64,000 nucleotides of DNA from Pyropia haitanensis (GCA_008729055.1 SDUX01000007.1:6373615-6437614); one strand, 5' to 3'. Shown: positions 43,937 through 56,406, counted from the first letter of the stretch. Numbers and translations: made by a program. Notes: generated from the letters alone by a model not told the origin.

Positions 43937-45713
43937 GCCCTCGTCCGAAAAGTCGACGTATCCTCCGCCGCGGCGACGTCGGACCCCTTGAGCTCATGTG
44001 AAGCGTCCGCCAAGGACGCGAACAGCGTGTCGCCGTCTACGTCTGGACGTGCCGGCGCAGTACCAGCTTCCTCCTCCCCCACCTCATCCTCAGGCGCGGC
44101 CACCTCGGGGGCATCTTCCAACTGTGCGCATAGCGCATACAGCACCTGGCCTTCCGCCGAACGCCCAGCGTTGCGCTTGGCCGCGTACTCCATCCGCTTG
44201 GCCGCCGCCTTGCGCAGGTCCACATTCACGGGGCAGCGGTTCACCGTGTGACCGGGGTCATCACAGTTGAAGCACCCCATTATGGACAAGGGGTTGAAGC
44301 GTTTTTGCCCTGTCTTGGGGTAGGGGAGAGGGCCTGCCGGCCGGAAGCCACCGCTTGACGGGCGCACAGCATAGCGCCCCTGGCCTTGGAAGAGCACGGA
44401 GGGCTCCGACGAGTCCAATACCTCTCCCGCCCCGTGAATAGCCTTGTCCTTGATGCGCGCCCGCTTCGCCTCCTCACTCATAAACAAGGCCTTCTGCAGG
44501 GCACTGTACATGCCCTGCAGGCTGCGCTCCTCCACCCGCGCCGCGCTCAACGCCTGGTCAGCCCAGGCAGAGCCGACTACAGCCTCCACGAGGAAGTCCA
44601 CCTGATACTTGTCCCCTTGGTACTCAGGTGGCACAAGCTTGGCGGTCCTGGACACCGTCTCGTATACCTCCGCCAGCGCCTGCTGCTCCGTCATGCCCTT
44701 AGTCGTGAAGTCGGTTATCCGCAGGCTCTTGACCACATTCAGTGCCTGGCTCTGCTGCACCGGTGAGTGGTACTCGGCGCGTAGCCCGGCGACCGCCTCT
44801 TGGTAGGTCTTGGCCACCCCCGCAAGGCGTGATGGGTAGAAGCGCTTTGCTGCACCACGTAGGAGGTGATGAAGTAATTGCAGCTTCTGCTGCCTGGACA
44901 AGCCGTAGTCCTCGCCGACGAGGTTGTAGTCGGTGACATAGTCGGCCAGGCATCCTGCGGGTCGCCGGAGAACTTGGAACTCCGGTCCTTGAAGCATTGT
45001 GCAATGCGGTACGCCTCGTTACTATCACCGTGGGCGTCACCGCGCTCCATGGGAGCCGAGCGGACACCAGTATCACGCACCCGCGAGCTGCGTTCGCCGT
45101 AGGAGGCCAGAAGAGGAAGCCCAGGCAGGACGCCCCCTCCCGAAGAAGGTGCACCAAGCGGGCAGCGCGCGTCCTGCGGCCCCGCGACGTGGTCACCCGG
45201 CAGTTGCTCCGCCGCAGAGGCAGGTGCGGCATGGGAAGAGCGTGGCGTATGCCCCCCAGACCCGGTCACCGCTTGGCGCTCCCACCCCGACGGCCAGCCG
45301 GGCACAATAGGGCGCTCGTCCCCATGAAGACATAGCCGCTCCATGCGCCGGTCCATGCACTCCAGCGCGGAGACGGCCGCGTCCTTCTCCCGACCTGCCG
45401 GATACAGTGTGGCGGCCACGCGCACAAGGCTCCGCATGCTCGCGTCGCCACCCGGCGCCACACCGTGGGCGCAAAGCCACGTCCACAGTCCTCGCAGCAG
45501 CAGCGGGTTACGCGTCATCTCGGGCATGAGTAGCATGGTGGGTGGATACATGTCGACCACCGCCAAGCACAGCGCCTCACACTCCACCTTCCCCTCCTCG
45601 GTATCAACGGCAAGGCCCCGTATGGCTGTGACGAAACCCTGCTGCATCTCCGTGAGCTGCTCCATAGCAATATCCGGCAAAAACTCCGACACGGCGCTCC
45701 CAAAGGTTGACAT
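43933..45713 (-). pseudogene. gag: copia gag with one frameshift
   Basis: Starts ATG 45713 (MSTFGSAVSEFLPDIAMEQL). Reads to SSKFSGDPQDAW near 44950, where the sense continues one frame over as CLADYVTDYNLVGEDYGLSR, then RITDFTTKGMTEQQALAEVY, and a CCHC zinc knuckle CFNCDDPGHTVNRC, ending in an acidic region at TGA 43933. Known: Gag forms the particle and the knuckle binds RNA. The single-base shift inactivates it unless it is an assembly error. Confidence 0.75.
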
Positions 45714-46991
45714 GTTGTCCTCCGGGGTCTTCGGCCAGATGTCCCCCTTGCTGGCCCCCGGCAGGGCGGCGCCACCCAGGGCCTCACCAGCCGCGGAGCA
45801 GCCTCCCCACCACCTCAGTCACCACCTTGCCCCTGTCAGTAGCGCCGCCCCGGACTGCCCCGCCGCCCTCGTCCGCAGCCGCCCTCGGCCGCCGTCCCTG
45901 TCCGCACCACCGCACCTGTCCACGGACGGCCGCGACTGCCGCCCGTATCCGCACAGCCACCTCTATCCGCCGTCCTTGGCTGGGCGGCGTCACCCTGGGC
46001 CTCACACGTCAAGGAGCAGCGGCTCCCACCCACCGAGAGGATGACAACGGAAGTGACCGCTAACCCCAGGCGTCGCCCCCTCTTGTCCGCCGCCGTCCGC
46101 TTCCGCCAGTGCCCAAAAACCTCCTCACCAGCCAGGCAGAGACGGAGCACCGCACACAGAGCTCAGTCGCACCCAAAGGGGAAAACGCGAGGAGACAGCA
46201 GCCGCGACCCCACGACCCCACCCGCCAAGCCCCGCCGAAGAAGGGGAGACGGACGGAGGGGGGCCCAACGGCGACCGGACCACGCGCCCCACGGCCCCCG
46301 CCGAGAACGCACAGAACCCGAACCCACACGCGCGTGACCGTCAACGGTGTGAGCAACCTCAAAGGGCCGCCCCCTAGGCACTGACGCTTGCAAGAACAGG
46401 CCGTGTGAATCAGCGAGGGACGGCGAGACGAAGACGCAAGTGAGGGTTGAGCCCACCCAAGCTCCCGCCTAGCCACTGCGTGGACGACAAGACAAGCGCG
46501 CACAGCAAACACAGAGAGGCCCACGGACACGCAGGCGGAGGTGGCCAAGAGACACGGAGGATAGACGTCACGGCACCGCGTCAGCTGTGGAGGCCCTTCA
46601 CCAACGACCCGAAGGCCTGCCGTCCCTTGTGCGAAGCCGAAGCCCGCAGGACAGGGGTCAGGGGGAATCCAGACGGTCTCGGTCGCCCCGCCGGCCAGCC
46701 GATGGCGATACAGCCGGAGGGACGACTGCGTCGCAGCGTATTGCTTCAAGCCGCCTGGCGACTCGCTAGGCTTGGTCCGACCGTTCCAAGGCTTGTTCCT
46801 CCCCACGACGTGCCCGCAAGCCCCCCAGTGCACCCCGCCACCTGCGGGCCACACGACACACGCGCACACCCGCACCCGCACCCGCACGCGAGAGGACGGT
46901 GTCGCGACGAGCGGGGTCACCCCCACCCGTCACTCAGCGCCGGACGCACGCCGCACCCGGATTCGTCCAGCTCGTCGGAGCAAATCGCGAG
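45714..46991 (-). other. Untranslated leader of the copia element
   Basis: About 1.28 kb between 5' LTR and gag, long for a copia leader. One 288-codon open frame on the element's strand (46926-46060) has no ATG-supported start or known motif. A CGCACC-type short tandem block sits near 46868-46890. Confidence 0.5.
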
Positions 46992-47514
46992 TGTGAGCAA
47001 GAACGGCGAGATGAGGCAGTACACGCAGTGTAATCCCCCGAGACCCAGCGGCCGCGCACGGTCCCCACCACGGTGGGGGCGTGCACAAATGCTGATGTGA
47101 GTCTGCCCGGCGAGTCGCGCCCGTCCCCGACCAGCGCGCGGCCACGCTCTTGTACCCGCGCAGCACCGCGCACACAGCGCTGCACGCATGCGTGCGGGGC
47201 ACACCCCACCGGGCCAAACAAGCCGCCCAGCCACCCCTAGCGGGCGCGCCAGGCCACACAATGCAAGCCGGATTCCGGCGTGGGGGGGGGGGGCCCGCCC
47301 ACACTGGGCCAGCATCATCAACAAACATACAATCCCAAACAAGTAGCCCCACACAGTCGACCACACGAGTCGGCCGAGCCGACAACAGATGACCACCCCA
47401 CCGCATCTTGGCCGCACCCACCAGTCCGACCATCCCGTCCACGTCCGCCCATCCGCGCCAGCGGCCAGCCGCATGAGCGCGAGGATGCCACGCACCGGCC
47501 GGCCGCGACAGCCA
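46992..47514 (-). repeat. 5' LTR of the copia element
   Basis: 523 bp, TG...CA ends. The sequence next to it inside the element (minus strand, from 46991) shows no match I recognise to a tRNA 3' end, so the primer site is unassigned. Confidence 0.9.
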
Positions 47515-48701
47515 TTTTTCCACAGCCAAGACCTGGAAGACCCGCTGATCCTGTCTTAAAAAGGCGGTCGTGAGATTGTGTCAGGAGAGAAGCCTGAATC
47601 TTTCTGTCGACCATGGCAGGGCCTTGCACGAAATCTGCAATTAAGTGCCATTTTGGGTTCCTACCGGCTCGAGAACACGCCAATTGACGCCAAACCATGT
47701 GCTCGACGGACACGTGTGAGGCCTCTTGTGGCCAGCATGACCGTGAGCATGAGAAAGGTGTAAAATAGTTCCCGACCCGTTCTTCTCCCATTGGCCAGGA
47801 AAGATGGGGCGCTAAACAAGTTGCTAACCTCTGCCTCCGGGCCAATGAGAGCACGGATGAAAAGGGCACTGGTTTTGCGGCCTGAAACTAGTGCTATTTT
47901 GGCTACCCTCCCACAGCGACCCAGGAGAGCCCTCCTGCAATACGAGAAAAGAGTGTCGCACTTCAAATGTGCTTTCAGCAGAACGAATCAGCAATTGCTG
48001 CAGCTCTCTGAACCAGACCGCCGTCACCACTGGAGCACTCCGTCATTGAGGTGATGCCCGTCCCAAATATAGAACGCCACGTCATGCCACGGACCAATCA
48101 AGACCAACCAGATTGTGACGTCCCACACACCCAGCAATCTGCAGATCGCAGTCCACGACGCCAGCCCGGCTGTCGTCGGGCTGTCCTCCGATTTGGTAGG
48201 TCTGCAGTGCACTGCGTGCCAGACTCTTGCACGACGCAGGCTCCGGCCAACTGGACGGCGGGCCAATTCCGGCCGATGCGGATTCAATTAGATTCTGATT
48301 CATTTTCTGCCACAAGACAACCTTGTCTACCGAAAACATGAGCTTCAGGCGACCGGACGTCGGAATGGTAAACTCGACGCCTCAGATTCTCGTGTCGTGT
48401 CTGATTCAGGACAACATCGGACGTGTCACCCATCACATGAGCGCTTCTCAGCCACACACGGGGTATCTGGTGTGGGCTGAAATTGCTTTCACCACATGAA
48501 GTACTGGATCCACCGATCAATGAGGTGGATACTCTGCACGCCAGAGTTATCTATTCCAATTCCGAGGAGCTCACCTGACAGCCACCACATCCGCCACCGT
48601 CGTCGTCGCGTCCGTCGTCGTCCCCGCATCCTCCACCCCCACTCCCTTTTTTCTCTGATCCAGACGCACGCGCTTTGGCGCCTGCTTGTTCGGCTCGTGC
48701 A
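47515..48701. other. AT-balanced interval without genes
   Basis: No gene or repeat is recognised. Composition (near 50 percent GC) is unlike the GC-rich host-like parts. Short CCGTCGTCG-type repeats lie at 48597-48625. Confidence 0.4.
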
Positions 48702-49561
48702 TGTAAGGATATGCCCCTTAAATCCCCAAGACTGGAGCCTAGGGGATAAGGACTGGGGCCTCTCCTTCCCTGTCCTTCTCAGCCAACTCCTTCCAAGACG
48801 CATCAAATCCAAAGTAATCTGGGGCATGCCGCGGTGTCCGTCCGATAATCTACTACTAACGGACGGTCAGCACGGGAGCCGCGGATTGGCTAACCGACAC
48901 TACCCTGACTCATCTGCCGACGGGTACAGTCTCCAACGGATAAACGGACTAACGGACCAAAAGACGAGCCACATCTCTGACGCGTCAGCAAGCCGGAACA
49001 ATCTCCCCGTGGACCAATGGGAGCGACAAGACTTGCTGACCCACGGGAGATATTCGACCCGAAGACTGGCGTCTGCTTACACGCCTCTGAGGCTTTTCGG
49101 GTCGAATGGCGCGTGGGGCCAGTCGCGCGGCGCTACGAGCGCCGCACACCGTCCCCCCCCGTTTGGGGCTTTCTGGTGGGGCGCCTTGGGGCGCACACGC
49201 CCACCCTTGCTTTGTTCTGAGAGCCCATGCTTTGTTTTGAGAGCTTTGGTGCCGTCCACCGGCACGACGGGCAATTGCATGCTTTGGGGCACCCTGGGTG
49301 CCCCCCTGGGGGTATATAATGCGTGAGTGTGGGCGCCACCGGGAGAGGCCTCGGGGAAACAACCACAGACAGAGAGACAAAGACCTCCTTTACCTTCGAC
49401 CCCCTCGACCCTCACCGACGTCACGCCCATCCTCTTCCCCACCCCCATCACCGTCATCCCACCCGTCACCTTCCCCGCGCCCGGCATCCTCATTGGTGCA
49501 CGGGTTGCTGACACCGGCGCCAGTACGTTGAGGGCTGCCCGTGTGTGGGTGGTGCCTCACA
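48702..49561 (+). repeat. Solo LTR of the gypsy-2 family
   Basis: 860 bp, TGTAAGGATATG...GTGCCTCACA, inverted relative to the element at 50776-58126 and slightly diverged from its LTRs. It is flanked by a perfect 5-bp duplication, GTGCA (48697-48701 and 49562-49566), so it is a genuine insertion reduced to one LTR by recombination. It keeps a TATATAAT box at 49313-49320. Confidence 0.92.
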
Positions 49562-49725
49562 GTGCATCGCTTTGGGTGCTATGGCAGTGTGTTTCTCGTG
49601 CGCGTTTGGCTGGGGCGTGAATTCTGGATGGTGGGTGATGTTGAGCTTGTGCGTGTGGGTTCTGCGTTGTGGTACACGACTGGCGAGCTCGTCCTGGACA
49701 GTGAGTGCGCCGGTGGCTCCAGGAC

Positions 49726-50400
49726 TGACGTTGGAAAGCGTTCTGAGTGGTTTTTGTGTCTTTCTCTGGTCGTGTCACGATTTCACAGCATTGGCTGGTC
49801 TTCGACGCTGTCGCTGCCACTTTTGGTTTGTGGTGCGCCTGTAGGACTGCGGCGGTATGCTTTTCATCCGCGCCTTGTTGTGGAGACCGGCGAGGGTGGT
49901 GCATATCTTGCTTTTTTCATAGCGTGGCGCGTGGATCCGAGCCCGTTCTGAGGATCGAGTGCGCTGTTGGCTCCCAGACTGACGCTGGATAACGTTCTGG
50001 TTGCGCTCTGTGTCTATTTTTTATGGTTGTGTCTTGCTTCACACCATTGATCGGGCATCGTCGCTCTCGCTTCCACTTCTGGCTCGTGGTGCGCCTGGAG
50101 AACTGCAACGGTACGTTCTTCGTGCGTGTGCTCCGCTGTCCGGACGGGCGCGGGTGGTGCTCCTGTGACTTTCTTCATTGTAGTGCATTCGTGCTCTATT
50201 GTGCGAGCTTGTCTCACACAGCTAGTTTGCTTCGGGCTGTATGACAACAGTTGGAAAGCGCTGTGGGCTGCTTTTGAGTCTCTCTTTTGTCGTGTCAAAA
50301 ATTTGCAGCAGTGGCTGGGCTCCCTTGCTCTCGCTTCCTCTTCTGTCTAGTGATGCCCCAACAATAGTGCGGTTGCATGCTTCTCGTGCGCTTTCTGACG
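49726..50400 (+). repeat. Degenerate tandem repeat, about 254-266 bp units
   Basis: Three diverged units begin near 49727, 49981 and 50247. Each has a GTTGGAAAGCG-like start, a T-rich TTTGTGTCTTTCTCTGG / TTTTGAGTCTCTCTTTTG block, CGTGTCA, CGCT..C.CTTCC.CTTCTG and a CTTCTCGTGCG / TTCTTCGTGCG end. It lies between the solo LTR and gypsy-2. Origin unknown. Confidence 0.55.
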
Positions 50401-50775
50401 TGGAGTCTGGCGCGCGGGTGGCGCCCTTTTTGCTTTTTGTCGTGGGTGGCGACGTCGGGTTCGTGCGCGCTTGCTCACAGGCGTGGCACGCAACGGGCAC
50501 GCTTGTCTCGGCGGCTGCTTGGGCTGATGGCGGCAAGACCGACCTTGACCAGGATATTTGTTCGGCTGGTACAGATTGGGTCTGAATCTAACCATGTCCT
50601 CTTTTTCCAAAAGCGTGTGTTTCTTAACTCGATTCACTTCTGTATTCGACTATTCCTTCTTAATCTTGGTGGGCAACATTCTTCTTGCAAAGGAGCCGCC
50701 CTGGTGGCCCTCTCTGTCATGTACTCGGAGTCCGTTTGCGATTTGGCTGTGTCCTGGGTGCTCAAAGACCATGTG

Positions 50776-51637
50776 TGTGAGGCACCACCCACACACGGGC
50801 AGCCCTCAACGTACTGGCGCCGGTGTCAGCAACCCGTGCACCAATGAGGATGCCGGGCGCGGGGAAGGTGACGGGTGGGATGACGGTGATGGGGGTGGGG
50901 AAGAGGATGGGCGTGACGTCGGTGAGGGTCGAGGGGGTCGAAGGTAAAGGAGGTCTTTGTGTCTCTGTCTGTGGTTGTCCCCCCGAGGTCTCTCCCGGTG
51001 GCGCCCACACTCACGCATTATATACCCCCAGGGGGGCACCCAGGGTGCCCCAAAGCATGCAATTGCCCGTCGTGCCGGTGGACGGCACCAAAGCTCTCAA
51101 AACAAAGCATGGGCTCTCAGAACAAAGCAAGGGTGGGCGTGTGCGCCCCAAGGCGCCCCACCAGAAAGCCCCAAACGGGGGGGGGACGGTGTGCGGCGCT
51201 CGTAGCGCCGCGCGGCTGGCCCCCACGCGCCATTCGACCCGAAAAGCCTCAGAGGCGTGTAAGCAGACGCCAGTCTTCGGGTCGAATATCTCCCGTGGGT
51301 CAGCAAGTCTTGTCGCTCCCATTGGTCCACGGGGAGATTGTTCCGGCTTGCTGACGCGTCAGAGATGTGGCTCGTCTTTTGGTCCGTTAGTCCGTTGATC
51401 CGTTGGAGACTGTACCCGTCGGCAGATGAGTCAGGGTAGTGTCGGTTAGCCAATCCGCGGCTCCCGTGCTGACCGTCCGTTAGTAGTAGATTATCGGACG
51501 GACACCGCGGCATGCCCCAGATTACTTTGGAGTTGATGCGTCTTGGAAGGAGTTGGCTGAGAAGGACAGGGAAGGAGAGGCCCCAGTCCTTATCCCCTAG
51601 GCTCCAGTCTCGGGGATTTAAGGGGCATATCCTTACA
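50776..51637 (-). repeat. 3' LTR of gypsy-2
   Basis: 862 bp with TG...CA ends; TATA-like box at 51017-51024 (complement of TATATAAT). Same family as the solo LTR at 48702-49561. Confidence 0.95.
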
Positions 51638-51648
51638 CCTCCCCCCCC
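51638..51648 (-). promoter_or_regulatory. Polypurine tract of gypsy-2
   Basis: GGGGGGGGAGG lies between the pol stop TAA (51649-51651) and the 3' LTR, where plus-strand DNA synthesis is primed. Confidence 0.8.
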
Positions 51649-54600
51649 TTAGGACGCGCGGCGCAGGAAAGCGTCCAACACCTCAGGTGCGTTCGCAAGG
51701 TCTTGCTTGGTCAGCCAGGAGTTCTCGCTGACGTCACAGCCTTTCCACTTGACCAGGTACTGTAGTCGTCCACGGCGCTTTCGTGACCTTATGATGGAGT
51801 CGACTTCGTACTCGACAGAACCGTCCGGAAATGCCACCGGAGGCGGAACGGGAGGAAGTCGGCCATAAGGATCAGCGCGGTACGGCTTCAGCAAGCTCGC
51901 ATGAAAGGCGTTGTGAACCTTGCGATCGAGCACCGCTTGGGGAAGATCCAGGCGGAACGTCACATCGTTGATACTCTCAGTGACGCGGTACGGTCCTGAG
52001 TACTTGGGCATCAGCTTGCGAGCGCCTTGGAAAGCATCTGGCATAAGGTGTTTGGTACTTAGTAGCACCAGATCGTCCACGGCGATCTTGCAAGGTCGGC
52101 GATGGCGATTTGCGTACGCCGAGCGCGCCTCATTTGCACTTTTGATGGCTGAGATGGCAGTCTCTTGAGCATGTTGGAGACCGCTTAGCCAGTCAGACAC
52201 TGCAGGCATGCTTGACTCTGAGTTTTCGAGGATGTCCATTGGTACCGTCTTAGGTTCGAATCCGTAGTTCAGGAAGAAAGGGGAGTACGTTGTAACAGCA
52301 TTTGGCGACCGGTTGTAGGCTACTTCGGCAGCAACCAGAAAGAGGTCCCAATCGCCTTGGTGATGGTTGACAAAGTTTCGCAGGATTTCTTCGATCTTCT
52401 TGTTCATGATCTCAGTTTGTCCGTCGGTTTGCGGGTGGTACGCTGAAGAGGCCTTGATCTTGACCTTGAGAATCTCCGTGAGCGACTGCCAGAAGTTGGA
52501 GAAAAAAATGCGGTCCCTGTCGCAGACAACATCAACTGGGAGTCCGTGGTGTCGATAGACGTGATCATGGTAGAGCTGAGCTGCGACTGGCGCCGTACAG
52601 TCTGGCTTCATAGGGGCGAGGCGAATCATCTTGGAGAGGCGGTCGACAACGACGTAAATCCCGTTGTGGCCTCTTGGAGTCAGAGGAAGAGGCGTGATAA
52701 AGTCCATGGAGACACTTGCCCATCGTTGGCTCGGGGGGTCCAAGGGTTTGAGGTGACCCAGAGGTGAATGGGTGCTAGCCTTGTTCCGCTGGCACAAATC
52801 ACATGTTTGTACGTATCTTTGGATGTCTTTCCGCATTGTCTTCCAGTAGTACTTGGAAGAGATAACCTTGGTTGTTTTCTTGACTCCCATGTGCCCTTGG
52901 CACGGGACATCATGGTAGTCGTGGAGTAGTCTTTGGCGTAGAGTACCGACGGGGATACACGTACGGTCACCTCGTTTCAACAACCTCATGTGTAGCCGGT
53001 AGGGAGATACCGGGTCTTTGACTAGGTCGGCAAACTCGGGGTCCGCGTCGTACTCTTGTCTTAAGGTGGCAAGGTCTTGATCACTTTGGTTGATGGTCAT
53101 GAGGTTGTTGATTTCAGTTTTCTTGGGGAGTTCTTCAATGGTCTTGGTCAGCACGCGACTAAGAAGGTCTTGATTGGGGGCGTGCTTGTCGGGAGCATCT
53201 TGTGGCTGCCTGGAAAGGGCATCAGCCACGGGGTTCGAAGTGCCCTTGATTGGGACAATCTTGAACTGGAACTGGTCCAGAAACTCCAGCCACTTGACTT
53301 GGCGATCGTTCAGCTTCTCTTGGGTGCTTAGGTATCTCAGGGACTCATGGTCGGTGTGGACCTCAAAGGGTCTTCCGTAGAGGTAGCAGCGCCAATGCCG
53401 GATAGCTTGTACGACTGCAAGCAGTTCTCTTTCACGAATGCTGTAGCGCTGCTCGTGGATGTTGAGGGTTGACGAGAAGTACGCCACTGGACGCCGTCCG
53501 CGTCCATCATCTTGCTCAAGGACTGCGCCCACAGCATACCCGCTGGCATCTGTAGACACGTAGATTGGGTATCTCTTGTCGAAAGGCCTTAGCACCGGTG
53601 CGCTTGTCGTTAGGTCCTGCAGCTGCTCAAAGGCTTTCTGGGCGTCGGGTGTCCACTCGAAGTCGACATTCCCAGTCAGCCTCGTTAGCGGCGTAGCTAC
53701 GGCAGCCATTCCCTTGATGAATCTTCGATAGAAGTTGACCATACCGAGGAAAGATTGTACATCCTTTTTGCTCCTCGGTGTTGCCCACGTACGGATGGCT
53801 TGGACCTTGTAGTCTTCCATAGAGAAGCCTTTCTCGGAGATGACGTGGCCAAGGTAGTCCACAGTAGTTCGAGCGAACTGGCACTTGCTCAGCTTGGCGT
53901 AGAGCTTGTGTTCTCGTAATTTCTCGAGTGCTAATCGTAGGTGCTTGAGGTGATCGTCGTAAGTTTCGCTGTAGACTAGGATGTCGTCGAGGTAGACACA
54001 GATGAAGTCGTACAGATAGGGTCGGAAGACATCGTTCATTAGGTTCATGAAGACCGCGGGTGCATTTGTCAGACCAAAGGGTACGACGGTGAACTCATAG
54101 AATCCGTACTTGGTTCGAAACGCCGTCAAAGGTATTGTTTCTGGGTCAAGGCGAATCTGGTGATAGCCAGAGCGGAGGTCGATCTTTGTAAAGTACTTGG
54201 CCTTTCGCAGTTGGTCAAAGATGTCGTCGATGCGTGGTAGTGGGTACGCGTTCTTGATAGTAGCCTTGTTCAGGGCCCTGTAGTCGATGCACATTCGCCA
54301 GCCACCGTCCTTCTTCGCCGCAAAGAGGACGGAAGAGCCCCACGGTGAGGTGCTTGGTTGGATGAATCCCTTCCTTATGAGGCCGGCCAGTTGAGTCTTG
54401 AGTTCTTCGAGCTCCCATTCGGCTAGTCGGTAAATTCCGCTACGACGCGGTTGGGCGTCATCGGTCAGCTTGATGCTAAATTTGTGACTGCGCTCAGGAG
54501 GGAGTCCGTCGGGGAGCTCGTCTGGGAAGACGTCAGCGTACTCTTTGAGAATCTCTTGAACTTCTTTCTTGTCTTCGCCTTGTCCCATCGTAATGGCGTT

Positions 54601-55178
54601 AATGTCGAAGGTGCTAGAGGGATCTTCCGACTGCAGGTAGATGGCAAAAACAGGGCACCTTTGAACGAGGTCCCGAGCAAGGCGTTGCCGACTGATCAGA
54701 GCTTCGGGCTTCTTGAGGGAGGCAGTGATAGAAATGTTCTTGTGGTTGAACTTGAAGGAGATCTTGTTTTTCTTGTTGTTGATTTTGGCGTCCTTGTCAT
54801 CGCGCCACTTCTTTCCCAGGATGAGGTCGTACGCGCTCAATTCACAAACAGCAAACCGAAGTCGCTCTTGGTACGGTCCGATGTGAATCTCAAGAGGGTC
54901 AACGGTTTCAGCGAGGACATGGGAGCGGCCATCGGGCATGCTTGCAGCGAAGTCTGTTCCTTTCGTTTTCACATGCAAGGAGGTAACGAGGCGCCTTGAG
55001 ACGACGTTGATGGGAGATCCGTCGTCGAACAGCACCTTAACAGCTTTTCCATTGACAGAAGCAGTAGAAAGCAGAAGCCCGAGTCGCGGGCCTTCAAATG
55101 GTGACGACATATTTTCAGGAACCGAAGGAGCGTCTTTCACAGATGTTGAGGATTGTTGCTGCTTCAGTTCCGCTGGCC
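51649..55178 (-). CDS. pol: gypsy-2 pol: protease, RT, RNase H, integrase, chromodomain
   Basis: Reached from gag by a -1 shift; the frame is open across the gag stop ([16 protein letters not shown]). Domains in order: retropepsin-like protease with [11 protein letters not shown] (DDGS instead of D(T/S)G) and LILGKKW; RT with [25 protein letters not shown] and the catalytic [12 protein letters not shown]; RNase H ([41 protein letters not shown]); integrase finger ([17 protein letters not shown]) and core ([39 protein letters not shown]); a C-terminal chromodomain ([33 protein letters not shown]). All catalytic residues are present. The coding sequence is about 50 percent GC, unlike the GC-rich host-like genes in this window. 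Confidence 0.95.
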
Positions 55179-56042
55179 TTTTGGGCAGTCCTTAGCCATG
55201 TGTCCTTTCTCGCGACAGCGAAGGCAGAGACCCTCGCGCATGCAGCGCTGGCGTTCGTCTGGCGTCAGCTTTTCGATCTTGATGCTGGAAATGTCCATCG
55301 GGACAACGCCCATCGTCGGTGGCTTGCCAGAAGTGCTGTTAACATTGCTGGTGATACGGGACACTCCAGCCTTGGCCGCTTCCACGCGCAGGGCGTCCGT
55401 CATCAGTGATTCAAGATCGGTGTACGTCTTGAGGCACAGTGCCTGCCAGATGTCGCGCTTCAGGCCTCGGCTATAGCGGTCGATCTTTTCCGCTTCGGTG
55501 ATGTCCGGGATGTCCAAGAGGACGCTCAGGAAAGTCCTGTTGAACGTCCCGACGTCCTTGATTTGGCGCCATGAGTGCAGCTTGTCCCGCGCCGCCTGCG
55601 TCTTGTTTAGAGGGCTGAAGCGACGGATGAGCGCAGCCCGAAAGGTAGCCCAGTCGGGGACCGCCGTCGTCCGACTGTAGGTATGCCACCAGGTGAACGC
55701 TTCACCGTCCAGGTAGGTGCAGGCGATCCGACACGCTTCGTCAGGGTCAGTCAGTCGCACATATGAGTCCATGTGCGAGCACCATGCTTCAATTGTCCCG
55801 GGCTTGCCAGAGAACAGCGCGGGCTTATTCGGCCTCGCAGTCGTCGCGCCTCCACTCGAGGCCTTAGCCTTGGCGTCGGACAGCTGTTTCTTGGCGTCCG
55901 CCAATTCAACCTTATGAGCCTCGAGCTCGGCGCTCATCTGCGAGACGAACGCTGTAAGTTGATTCCATGACTCCGCGGAGGGTGCGGTTGAGGCCGTTCC
56001 CGGATTAATCGGGCTTACAGTCGCAGGATTCGGGGGGTCCAT
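55164..56042 (-). CDS. gag: gypsy-2 gag
   Basis: 292 codons plus stop from ATG 56042 ([15 protein letters not shown]). This start is preferred over upstream open sequence because the extra 47 residues are Cys-rich and unlike Gag. A coiled-coil-like segment ([20 protein letters not shown]) precedes the retrotrans_gag domain ([68 protein letters not shown]). A CCHC knuckle, [14 protein letters not shown], lies 7 codons before the TGA. It overlaps pol, which is in the -1 frame. Confidence 0.92.
   Translation of the reverse strand: MDPPNPATVSPINPGTASTAPSAESWNQLTAFVSQMSAELEAHKVELADAKKQLSDAKAKASSGGATTARPNKPALFSGKPGTIEAWCSHMDSYVRLTDPDEACRIACTYLDGEAFTWWHTYSRTTAVPDWATFRAALIRRFSPLNKTQAARDKLHSWRQIKDVGTFNRTFLSVLLDIPDITEAEKIDRYSRGLKRDIWQALCLKTYTDLESLMTDALRVEAAKAGVSRITSNVNSTSGKPPTMGVVPMDISSIKIEKLTPDERQRCMREGLCLRCREKGHMAKDCPKGQRN
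55179..55185 (-). promoter_or_regulatory. -1 ribosomal frameshift heptamer C CCA AAA
   Basis: In the gag frame the codons are TGC CCA AAA GGC, giving the X XXY YYZ pattern, five codons before the gag stop. A -1 slip puts the ribosome exactly into the pol frame. No downstream pseudoknot was worked out. Confidence 0.6.
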
Positions 56043-56406
56043 TGCGTCCTGGGTGAGGTCCGCAACAATCAAATTAACCCAACAGATCCGGTTTGACTTA
56101 CTCCGGCAGAGCACGGGGCAAGTCTTACAAGATGTGCAAGTTAATTTGACCAAGCAAAATAGTGCTGCACTAGCTCTGGACAAGCGTGGCCGTCGTGGCT
56201 ACCACGTTTCCAAAGATGGACAACACTATTTGATGGGTCACAAGCGATGCGATGAAGCAGAATTCGAAGACTCAAATCACGCAATCGGATTTTCCCGCCG
56301 GCCGCCGCGCACGGGCCCGAGTCGGGTCGTGCCGGATTTCCACGCGGGGGGATCAAAGGGGGAAAATCGCGTCTCTTGCACAGATCCTGGGGGGTGTTGC
56401 GAGGTG
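56043..56406 (-). other. Untranslated gap between the zinc-finger frame and gag
   Basis: 364 bp, AT-balanced near gag and GC-richer toward the zinc-finger frame; the gag frame stays open upstream of its ATG to 56183. Nothing else is recognised. Confidence 0.4.

Larger units (their letters stand above)
40057..47514 (-). mobile_element. Ty1/copia retrotransposon with near-identical LTRs
   Basis: 7458 bp. The LTRs (524 and 523 bp) begin TGTGAGCAA and end GACAGCCA on the plus strand and differ at only a few positions, including the length of one G run. Coding order on the minus strand is gag, protease, integrase, RT, RNase H, the copia order. The five bases outside the two LTRs (GCCAA and TTTTT) do not match, so no target duplication is seen. 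Gag carries a frameshift and pol one in-frame TAG. Confidence 0.88.

Noticed and set aside
46060..46926. 288-codon frame in the copia leader
   Set aside because: No ATG-supported start or motif; it lies in the untranslated leader.
52240..52270. GGTTCGAATCC, tRNA T-loop-like
   Set aside because: It lies within gypsy-2 pol coding sequence and no cloverleaf partners are nearby.
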